Below are positions 26,901 to 35,431 of a DNA stretch of 64,000 bases, piece after piece. The notes below the pieces were generated by a model that ran no database searches, was not told the origin of the DNA, and was given only the letters and a program-made list of their open reading frames with translations. This DNA comes from Cardiocondyla obscurior (Eukaryota > Arthropoda > Insecta > Hymenoptera > Formicidae): NCBI RefSeq assembly GCF_019399895.1, contig NC_091874.1, positions 436,501 to 500,500 of the forward strand, written 5' to 3'. The first letter of the stretch is position 1, and every line of letters starts with the position of its first letter. The translations under genes were made by a program, and so were the position numbers.

Positions 26901-29082
26901 GGAGAAATCCTAGAACTACCGGGCTATCGATTACCGCCGACTGATAATTAGCCATCGTGTTTTAGCTCTCGCGAGAATTATGAGCACCAAAACTAAGAGA
27001 AATCCTTAATTATCGCGTGACGCAATTTTCATCGTGCAACACGACCGTCGTTGCTCTAGGTATGTCGTTTAGTAAAGAAAACGCAGATCGCATATGGTGA
27101 GATCGATATTAATTATTATTAATTAATGTGTTGAGATTAAAGAGATATATGTAATAGAACAAGACAATTCACTGTTATGATAGAAAATTGTGCGTCATAC
27201 ATTACGTCACAAATAAAAGAGCAAGCATGACAATCCTGAAATATAAATACTATGACCACTCTCAATAAATCAAAAGATAATCATATTTAAATTACCAAAG
27301 ACAAATATACTTCTGTATGCGTCGAAAATTGCTGACGTAACGGTGTCAAAAATTAGTCGAATAAAATCCCTGATAGGTACAACATCTAGGGTCTCATATA
27401 TCTCATTGTTAAATCATTATAGATTATCGTTATTTAATTAGGACGAGATATATTATACATATATTATATTGCAAGAAAAAAGTAAGTGCATTCTGTTGGA
27501 TGCTGACACTAAAGAATCTAGCTGTGAGATAACCGCGACAGAATGTTCCACCGGCTCCTGCAGGTGTCGAATATGAGAACCCTGAGAAATGTAGCGTATG
27601 CGGTTCCTTAAAGCCAGTCATTGACTTCACCGTAAGTTTTCTCACGACGTACGTTTCTTAATATTTCTTCGAAATCGCGCCGTAATTTTTAATATTTCAA
27701 ATATACATTAATTACGTCTTTAAATTAAGAATAAAAACTGCATTGCCGCGTGATACAAATCGCGATTCGCTCCGTTCAATCGCAACAAATATAAAATGAA
27801 AAATTTAAAAACTCACCTTGATGTAGGAATAAAATTTGATTTTGCTCGGTGATACGGGCGGGCTGTTTGGCTGCGCTGGAACGACATTCAGCAAGTTTTG
27901 CACATCCAGGAGGTATCCTTTACGAACGTTACGTCTACTTCTGGGGCTCGTTTGAATATCCTCTTCGTGCTTCGCCTTCTTCGCCATCGTCACTAACAGC
28001 AGGTTCTCCTTGATGGTATGCTTGCACATGATGAAACTCAATCTACGTTTATTGGCGGGGAAGTCGTTCTTGCAGATCCTTCTCCACGTTCTCGACACCA
28101 TGCTAACTGAGCACAGGTCTTGAGCCGGAAGAAAAGACAAAATCTTCGACACTAGATTCAAATGGTTGCTCTCCTCTCCCAAAAGAGAGAAGAAATCCAC
28201 CTTTTCTCTGCCCGTGTAATATGAGGAGGCTCTTCGGCTGTTCAACAGCGATGCGTACAACCCGCGGTGACTGAAGTCCAGCTTCTTTGGCTTGATCTCG
28301 GCCGTTCCCAACTCTGTGATGCGTAACTCCCGCAGCTTGCGATTGTCCGCCGACGTTATGGTAGGGCTGCTCCCCGTGTGAACCGGAGAGATGACGATTC
28401 GCGGTATCAGGTTCAGCTTGAATTTCAGCGGCGTCGTAACTCGCGGCGATTTACTTTGCGGCGTGCGGACCAGCTTCATTTCCGCATCCTCTCGGACGGG
28501 CTCTGTGGCCGCGAAGGACGACGAGGGCACCGCCGGCGACGGGGGTGGCGAGAGAATTTGCAGGTTCGTGGACGCGGGGGTGACTGGCGCCGTGATCTTC
28601 CAGCTTCTACCGCTTCTGAGAACGTTCCCGAGCTGATCGCAACTCGGGGTGGAGTGCACCAAGCTCAGGTTTCCGTGTACTTGCGTGCACGACGTTTCCA
28701 GCATAGAGTCGTGCTCGACAGAGTTCTCGCGTGGGAAATAATCAAGCTCGGTGGTGTTCAGCCGACGGCTGAGCTTGGAACGGTACCTTTGTAGCTTCTC
28801 GCAATGAAACGGCTCCGGACGATGCCTGTGCTTTTTCGCGGAGTGCAAGGCGCCGCTGGACGAGCGCGTCCTGTACCCAGCCATCTTCGGGGTGCAGCTG
28901 CTCGTCTGCGGCGTCATAATGGACAGGTAACCACTGTCGACGCTGTCGTGGGAGCTGCTGTTGACGGAAACAGACGGCGTCTGGACGTGCATACCGTCGA
29001 CGTCCTCCATCATGCTCGAGGCAATGTCGTTCATCTGGTCAACAAAGATCACCCTCGACGCTCGACTACCGGTGCCGCTCAT
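8639..29082 (-). CDS. Rca1: Emi1/Rca1-type F-box protein, APC/C inhibitor (FBXO5/FBXO43 homologue)
   Basis: Emi1/Emi2/Rca1 proteins inhibit the anaphase-promoting complex and so stabilise cyclins. Two coding exons, 27817-29082 (422 codons) and 8639-8893, join in phase 0 across an 18,923-bp intron to give 506 residues. Visible in order: DSGYLS at residues 49-54, an exact DSGxxS beta-TrCP degron like that of Emi1; a low-complexity Ser/Pro/Thr-rich region; an F-box at about 296-340 (VSKILSFLPAQDLCSVSMVS); and a zinc-binding region (ZBR) starting CPRC at Cys436/439 and continuing CSRQGCSIEFCASC. The protein ends NLRRL, matching the Emi1 LRRL tail that binds the APC/C. The junction IK+EGRELKPNEHLLPCPRC agrees with the family spacing, so no middle exon is needed. 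Its promoter lies in the CpG-rich block shared with PPP1R21. Confidence 0.9.
12175..12197. other. Perfect short hairpin followed by a T-run
   Basis: AAGACGACCT, a 3-nt CGA loop, then AGGTCGTCTT form a perfect 10-bp stem followed by three more T. It resembles a bacterial terminator but sits in an insect intron. No adjacent RNA gene was recognised. Confidence 0.5.
13196..13263. repeat. (GA)n microsatellite
   Basis: About 33 GA units. It creates artificial Arg-Glu and Ser-Leu open frames on the two strands. Confidence 0.95.
17862..17905. repeat. (AG)n microsatellite
   Basis: About 22 AG units inside the large intron; it also produces spurious Arg-Glu and Ser-Leu frames. Confidence 0.95.
24487..24502. 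promoter_or_regulatory. Palindrome of two abutting CACCTG/CAGGTG E-boxes
   Basis: GCACCTGGCCAGGTGC is a perfect 16-bp palindrome carrying two Snail/Zeb-class E-boxes back to back. It is a candidate transcription-factor site inside the giant Rca1 intron. No functional evidence is available from sequence alone. Confidence 0.35.
27533..27640 (+). other. Isolated exon-like ORF with a CxxC pair
   Basis: After a stop at 27530-27532, the plus strand reads open with protein-like content: NVPPAPAGVEYENPEK then CSVCGSLKPVIDFT. An AG lies at 27540-27541 and a GTAAGT-like donor follows ACC near 27632. CxxC followed by Gly resembles one half of a zinc ribbon. It lies in the minus-strand Rca1 intron and no partner exon was found, so it could be an exon of a nested gene, a gene relic or chance. 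The family is not recognised. Confidence 0.25.
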
Positions 29083-31282
29083 CTCACCTTCCGCATGACG
29101 TCACGTGAATGGGGCACCCGAGACAGCATGCCGAGCGACACTCTCATCGCCATTGAAAAGAGAACCTTTGAAATGTATCACTAGGTTATCGAGCGTTTTG
29201 TTAATTTAACACTTTGCTATCTATACGAACCTCTGCAAGTGGCTAACGGTGGCTTTCACGCTTGTTTGTTACCTCCGGCGACCTTTCCAAATGGTTTACC
29301 TCATTTTTTTACTTTCGCTTAACGCGAAGATAAGATACGAAACGCTTCTGCTGGACAAAGGTCCACCGAGATTAAGTACCAAGTACGTATTTGCTGCCCC
29401 AAGTCTTACACGTATCTTCGTTGAATCTTCGTTAAACCACGAAGGTGCGAAACGACGCGGTAGGTCACCGAACGACCGACGAGATCCCACGCGACATCGT
29501 GATGCAGAAAACGGGAAGCTTCGGATCTTTCACGTCACTCACAAGCCGCGCACACGCGACGCGACGCGGGGGAACGAAGTCGCGCGTCCTCGAAAAACTG
29601 CACGGGAAACTGCACGAATTCACTCACCGTTTACCGAAATCGCCATACTCCGAGGTGTCGATTAGCGGGGTGAAGTGCGCCGCAAGCGGCGATCTCGTCG
29701 CTTCACGTTTTCCGCGGGTGACCCTCGCCTTGCTTCGCGCCGAATTCACGTGTGCATCGCGCGGGAAACGTGCGCGCCTCACGTCCGGCCGGTCGCTTCT
29801 GTCCCCTCCACCATTCTCTCTCCCTTTCACGCACCCTTGACGAAACTCCTCACGCAACGAGCTGGCGGGCGCAGGGAGAAAGATCACCCTCCCGCGCGTG
29901 CGCCTCATAAGCAAGAACTCGGCTCGACACTTTCACAGATTGCACCGGTCTTAAAAAACTTGCGCGTTCGGCGATGCTTCGAGTCTTACGCGAACGAACC
30001 CTCGATCGGCCTTACGACGCCGCGTGCACCACGCACCCTTGGCCAATTTTCACTGAACGATGCTCGGACGGGGCCGACGGGGGTGCGTGCAGCTGAGAAA
30101 AAAACGTGCGCACGCACCCGGTATCTCCCTCGGTTCTCTCACACGCGTCAAAGTTCCACCGACACATTGAACGTCGGCGCGTTCGTAGACTATGTTTTGT
30201 TCCCCATCGTCCCCACTGATCGCCTCCACGCGTCGTTCGACGAATCCTGGACGCTGTTGCGTCCCGCCGTTCGTTGCCAAGCGGCACTATTGGTCGAGTC
30301 CTGCCGCCGCCGGATGCTGGAAGGTCTGGAAGGCGCTCTTGTAGCTTTTGTTGCCGAGGAGATTTTCTCTCCTTTACCCTCTACCCCCCGGCCCCCGACA
30401 TCCGATGCTTGCTGCGTTGTGTTTTGAACGATGCAGCTCGGCACATGAAAATATCACTTCAATTTTGTAGTAAATAAAAAATAAATTTTTTTTTTTTAAT
30501 ATATTTAATTAGTTATTTTATATTATCATTAGATGGAATTGACTGACTTTCTATTACAATAAATATTGACGCAACTGTTGTACGTAACTGTTAGAGCCAT
30601 CTAGCGATAACCTGTATGCATTAAAGTAAAACCTCTCTTTACTCTTAACCTCTCTTTAAATTCTTTGCCCGAGTGCAAGGAATTTGCTACATGATACGCG
30701 GATGATATGGTATCGGCGTTGATCGGCGTGTACCGCCCCGCATTTGAAAGCCTGCAGCTCGCTCGTACATCGCCCGACCTCCGTCTATCCGGCGCATATC
30801 TTTCGTCGACGTGACGTTCGCATACGTACATACAAGTCGTGCAACGCGAACGGCAGCACGGTATGGCACGGTAGAACGCGCGTGTATATCACGTCCCGCT
30901 GGGGGCGTTTCATTTCGAGGACACGGTTCTCTTGCAGCCCTCCTTTGCGAGCATCGTCCCCCGCGTTCGCGCATTTTATGGGGTGTTGCAGGGCTTCACC
31001 GATCGCGGCTTAACGCTCGAATCGCTCAAGCCCCCTACCCCTTCGGCCACGTCCGGATTCTTCCTGGAGGTGTGTGTGCGTGTACGTGCTGACTTGTCGA
31101 TAAACAAGTCGTCGAGCGCGTCGACGTCATCGCCAGGAAACGCGCACACGATGCATGCCCCAGCGCCGCGAGCGCAACACCCGAAAGTCTCGTGGACGAT
31201 GTCCAGGTGTCGATAATCATCGGTATCCGCGTGGCGAAACGCGTTAACGGGCGCGCGTCCTGGCAGGCTGGGCAAGGAAGGT
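29083..31282. promoter_or_regulatory. CpG-rich bidirectional promoter block between Rca1 and PPP1R21
   Basis: The two genes are transcribed outward from this 2.2-kb interval. Most of it is CpG-rich, interrupted by an AT-rich stretch near 30440-30700. The long open frames on both strands (for example 29675-30427) are Arg/Ala/Pro-rich shadows of GC-rich DNA without domains and are not called. Transcription starts could not be assigned. Confidence 0.5.
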
Positions 31283-33036
31283 ATGGAGGGTGCCAACAGT
31301 CAGCTGCAGATAAAGTATCAAAAAATCGCCACGGAATATTCGAAAGTAAGAGCTTTTGTCGTAAAGACGGATCTTTTCACTTACCGAGATTTATATTATT
31401 AAATGGAAAGCATCTGCTGTTTTAGATAGTGATAAACCATCGGTATCTTGCTTCGATCTGTCGCGTTATTAATTGCTACTTATTGCATCTAAAAAGGAGG
31501 TAATTATTTACAGATTCGTGCGCAAGCAAACGTTTTAAAAAAGGCTGTAATAGAGGAACAAGCACGTAACGTGGACATCCGAAATCAGTTGAAGGAAAAA
31601 GAGGTGGAATTTCGGAGAGCTGAACAGGAAATTGACAGCTTGGCATTTCGCAATCAACAGTTGACAAAGCGTATAACTGTTCTGCAAGAAGAGCTCGATA
31701 AGGCGCAGAACAAGCCTAAGAAGGGTAAAGGTAAAGCATCGGAGAACAGTCAGATTCCGCCGCCACTATTGCCTCCAAATAACATCTTGGACGAAGAGTT
31801 TCAGAAGAAAATTGTTGAGAATGCTCAACTCTTATCGCAGATCAGTGATAAGGACAGTGAAATCGAAAGCTTGCACGAGAGAGTACAGCAGTTGGAATGT
31901 AAGATCGACTATTGTGAGAAGTCGAAGATAGAGTCAGAGTGTCAGTATCAAGGCACTGTAGACAAATTAGAAAGAGAGAGAAATGACTTGCAAAGGAAAT
32001 TAAACGATAAACAGAAACAAGAAGAGACCGTATCGTGGTCTAGTAACGAAGGTAGGCGCGACGGTTACGATTTTGATGCGAGAGGCGTGCTCTCGAATCA
32101 TCGTCAAACGGAACCATCGCCGTTCTCTTCGCCGTCTGCCTCGCGTAGATCGTCGAAATCGCTCGGAGAAGGCAAGCCCCAAAGGTCACAAGAAGAAAGT
32201 AGCAATGAATTTCTTTATGCGAAATCCTGTGATTTAGAGAAAGAAATTAATCATTGGAAAGCTCAGTATCATATACTCAAGATAAAATATGATGAACTGG
32301 AACAAAAAGATGTCGAGGCCATTTTACAGGTTGACGATAGCAATCCATCAAAACCTGTGGAAATTCACAATATGGTATGTATCGTTTGCATTTCCTACTT
32401 CAATTTCTTTTTTATATATGTTTAATTAAATTATTTAATTGTTTTCTCAACAGATTGGAAAATTGAATGCACCCTTTGCCATACCGGAAGAAATTGAAGC
32501 TCGTGAATTAAAAATTAGGGATTATTTTCTAGAAGAAATCGAAAGATTAACCAACGAAAAACACATCTATCACGTAAAAAATGTAGCTATGGCTGCTAAT
32601 GTAATGAGACACATTTTTATCTTTGTTTTTATGTATTAATATTTTCCTATCTCCATCGTATGATGTAAATTTATTTGTTTTCTAGAACGAAGTTATGCAT
32701 GTGCAGTTAGATACAAGTGAATCGAAAAGAGAAAAGTGTGAAGCAGCGCTATTAGAAACACTTTCGAATTATAATAGTATACAAAAAGAAAAAGAAACGC
32801 AGGAGGTAAATTACAAGGTACAGCTCAATACTATGAGCGAACATCTTGCCAATATGAACGAGAAACTTATCTTCCAAACAGAGGAGATACAACAATTGAA
32901 ATTTGAACTAGCTAATAAGGTAAAGATTCAGTATATACGAGTGAATATCGTGTTCAAGTATTCAATATCGATTAAAAACATTAATATCAGAAGCATAATT
33001 TTTTTTCAGAATAGTAAAAAAGGAAAACAAAAGTGA
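31283..33036 (+). CDS. PPP1R21: PPP1R21: protein phosphatase 1 regulatory subunit 21 (KLRAQ protein), compact form
   Basis: PPP1R21 (KLRAQ1) is a coiled-coil endosomal protein, part of the FERRY complex in vertebrates. Five coding exons, all phase 0: 31283-31345, 31514-32374, 32454-32600, 32686-32919 and 33010-33036, giving 443 residues. The N-terminal KLRAQ region is clear: QLQIKYQKIATEYSK spliced to IRAQANVLKKAVIEEQ, with SLAFRNQQLTKR after it. The C-terminal region is equally clear: EKEINHWKAQYHILKIKYDE, NTMSEHLANMNEKL and the final NSKKGKQK, close to the vertebrate NSKKNKSR end. The vertebrate protein is about 780 residues; the central helical domain between these regions is absent, replaced by a Ser/Arg-rich linker inside one uninterrupted exon. 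An AATAAA lies at about 33602. Confidence 0.92.
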
Positions 33037-33707
33037 TCCAGGTCAGAATTGCAAAGAACAATCATTGACATTCCATTCAGTGGCATGATTTAATTACGAA
33101 CATAAGTTTTATGTGTAATTCAGAAAGAAAACCACTGGCTTTGTGCATACTCATATCTTTAACGCTGAAAGCGCTAAAGAGCTCTCTAACTCGATGTTAT
33201 ATTATTTATGAAATCAAAATAAAAACTCGTTGACGTTCTTTTTATGAACGCTTATGTCATAAGTTTAACTCTTCTATATTGCATATTGTGCAACAATTAT
33301 TTTTCTCATCTGCTCATACTTATTTACAGCGATACATCAACATTTGGTATAGGATAAATTTTATAATCTAAATTAATTTACAAAGAAATCTTGTTTTCGT
33401 ACCACTTGTAAAACATCGATAATTAAATCGTTTATAGTAAAAATGTAAATTAATACCTACAATTGTAAATTCTAAGCCATTCTTTCTATATTAAAAAAAA
33501 AGATGTAAGAGATATGTACAGCTACTGTTTATAGTAGGTGTTGTGATAAAATTAATGTAAATTTGTCAAAGCAATCGTATGTATTGCTTTGTGCATAATA
33601 TAAATAAAGTACAATTAATCTTCGGTAAACAGTTAAAAAATTTACATTAAATTACAAACCAACATCCTTATTAATCAATGTAACAGGGTGTAACATACAT
33701 TTATTAC
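33037..33707. other. Convergent 3' regions of PPP1R21 and ISCA2
   Basis: AT-rich, with no open frame of interest. It contains the PPP1R21 3' untranslated region and an AATAAA near 33602. The ISCA2 stop codon lies at 33708-33710, with a minus-strand AATAAA at about 33699, so the two transcripts may nearly touch or overlap. Confidence 0.6.
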
Positions 33708-33996
33708 CTATTCTACTTTAATAGCAAAGCTAGCACCACAGCTACATCCTTGTTCTGCTAAAGGATTATTTATTATTCTAAAAGCCGATCGTATCAATTC
33801 TGTATGGAATTCTATTGTTGACCCCTTCACATATTCTAATGAGGTGGAGTCTATTACTACTTTAGTACCATCCTTCTGAAATATGCTGTAACATAAGGAG
33901 GAAAAAAAAAAAAAAAAAAAAATGTACAGTTGTATTATATATTCTTTTGATATTATTGTATAATAAATTTTTTTATATTATATATTATGTTGTATA

Positions 33997-34065
<69 letters not shown>

Positions 34066-34624
34066 GCTAGAAAACCTACCTGTCATCCTCTTTTATATTT
34101 GAATCCAAATCAAATTTGTATTGGAATCCAGAGCAACCACCACCCTCTACAGTAATTCGTAAGCACATGTCATCATTCGCGATTTCTTTTAAACGTTTTA
34201 CACAACTGTCGCTGATGATCAAATCGTCTGTAGATTTGACAATAGCATCTGCTGACACTCCTTGGGATGATGTAACCGTGGATATATTGTACCATGGTAA
34301 ACTGAGAATAAACAGGAACGGTTTAATTATATTAACGTGTTAAATGAACATTAGTATTATATTTTCATGTTCTGTAACTAAACATTTTTTAATTATTAAT
34401 AAAATACGTAAATACTGAAATCGACACAAAATATAGGCATACTTGTACAAATTGTTTCGTTTAATTGTAGTACAGTAATACGATATAATTAAAAAGAAAA
34501 ATGCTACCGCGAAATTTAACGTGCCAACGAAATCAAGTTTTACTCACGTCAATAATCGAGAGAAATACCGATTTGCCGCAAAGTTTGAAGATAACCCCCA
34601 CATGACGTGGGTTAACTTCGCCAT
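33708..34624 (-). CDS. ISCA2: ISCA2: mitochondrial iron-sulfur cluster assembly 2
   Basis: ISCA2 is an A-type scaffold that acts with ISCA1 and IBA57 in mitochondria to mature [4Fe-4S] proteins. Three coding exons, 34548-34624, 34080-34301 and 33708-33885, give 158 residues (human 154). The first exon encodes a basic, Ser-rich leader (MAKLTHVMWGLSSNFAANR) that fits a mitochondrial presequence. The A-type core follows: VEGGGCSGFQYKFDLD, then IFQKDGTKVVIDS, EYVKGSTIEF and NNPLAEQGCSCGASFAIK. The three cluster-ligand cysteines (GGGCSG and GCSCG) are intact. The intron between exons 2 and 3 carries a (TA)n tract and a long A-run. The gene is divergent from ATG14. Confidence 0.96.
34011..34060. 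repeat. (TA)n microsatellite in ISCA2 intron 2
   Basis: About 25 TA units close to the donor of ISCA2 exon 2. Confidence 0.95.
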
Positions 34625-34706
34625 GTTACTGAATGCATCAAATGTAAGAGCTCACTGAGCGGTTCTTTGCTGAACGCGCGCAAGTATAATAGTATAGAAG
34701 TCTGTG

Positions 34707-34815
34707 GACAACGACATTATCGGACGTAGCGATTGGCTGCGGAATAGAAAATTTACAGAGATTCAAGAAATATTCTATCCCTCAACCAATCGCTACGTCC
34801 GACGATGTCGTTGTC
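34707..34815. repeat. 109-nt near-perfect foldback in the ISCA2/ATG14 promoter
   Basis: Arms at 34707-34754 and 34768-34815 (48 nt each, about 6 mismatches) flank a 13-nt loop. The outer 30 nt (GACAACGACATTATCGGACG onward to ATTGG) match with only two mismatches. Each arm carries a CCAAT box in opposite orientation. It lies about 80 bp upstream of the ISCA2 ATG and directly abuts TIR element copy 4. It could be a small foldback transposon or a symmetrical promoter element. Confidence 0.75.
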
Positions 34816-35030
34816 AAAAGACAGATAAGGCATTTTCTGTGGTGACAGCGGCTAGCGTACGTAATGCTAGGCGGCAAAGGCAAGGGATGAGAGAACGAGA
34901 AGAAATCAGTCATCGGCAATCCGGCCGGCGCGGTATATAATACATGCGGCATATGTGAAACTCGACGCACACGACGCTAAAGTCGCGTTCGCTAGCTGCC
35001 GTCAATCGTCGTATCTGCCTTTCAGCGTAC
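34816..35030. mobile_element. TIR element, copy 4 (divergent MITE-like)
   Basis: The left arm has GACAGATAAGGCATTTTCTG then GACAGCGGCTAGCGTACGTA. The right arm, reverse-complemented, has CTGAAAGGCAGATACGACG then GACGGCAGCTAGCGAACGCG. These match the TIR consensus of the copies at 2528, 44501 and 61869, though more diverged. The interior retains only part of the family core (CGACGCACACGACGC). It sits in the ISCA2-ATG14 divergent promoter. Confidence 0.55.
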
Positions 35031-35431
35031 GTAATACTACCTTAAGAGAGGGTGCATGAAGGTGCTAAAACGAGAAAGAGCAAGTTAGTGTTCACGATTA
35101 TCATTTTATCTTTCTCTACCAAAGTAGCGGAGAAGGATGAAAAGTAATTATATTAAATCTTTACCCCACTCCAAGTATTGACAGACAGAGAGACAGATTC
35201 TCGTGGAAGGATGGTGTCGCTTCTTAGCTTGGCGCATCTGTTCATCCAATCACGCAGTCTATCTCCAGTATGCTTATGCGGGTAAACGGTTAGCGGATCA
35301 GCTGATGGGACACAACACAATACAAGCCAGTCGGAGGACGAGAAGGAGGGTCCGTGCTATACCTCCGTTCTTGTTGCTGCTGCTGCTGCTGCTTGCTGCT
35401 ATCGTTGTCGCCGCCGTCGCTGTTGTTGGTT
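35031..35431 (+). promoter_or_regulatory. Upstream/5' region of ATG14
   Basis: Intervening sequence between the TIR element and the ATG14 ATG at 35432. A run of CTG/GTT-like triplets at about 35370-35430 would read as Cys/Leu-rich leader in frame with ATG14, but it has no ATG, so it is treated as untranslated. Confidence 0.45.

Larger units (their letters stand above)
8894..27816 (-). other. Giant intron of the Emi1/Rca1 gene
   Basis: An 18.9-kb intron bounded by a GTGAGT donor (read on the minus strand, 27816-27811) and a TTTCAG acceptor next to 8893. It is relatively GC-rich and crowded with simple repeats: T- or A-runs of 15-25 near 11800, 12535, 15980, 20505, 23490 and 24730, and GA tracts at 13196-13263 and 17862-17905. 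No complete nested gene was recognised. One exon-like plus-strand ORF occurs at 27533-27640, and an exon-like minus-strand frame at about 9121-9310 remains unexplained. Its length and content would suit cis-regulatory DNA (inference). Confidence 0.6.

Noticed and set aside
29675..30427. 250-codon plus-strand ORF in the Rca1-PPP1R21 promoter block
   Set aside because: Arg/Ala/Pro-rich, overlapped by similar frames on the other strand, and typical of CpG-rich DNA with few stop codons.
35354..35431. In-frame Cys/Leu-rich extension upstream of the ATG14 start
   Set aside because: No ATG; it arises from a CTG-like triplet run in the 5' untranslated region, and the family N-terminus fits the ATG at 35432.
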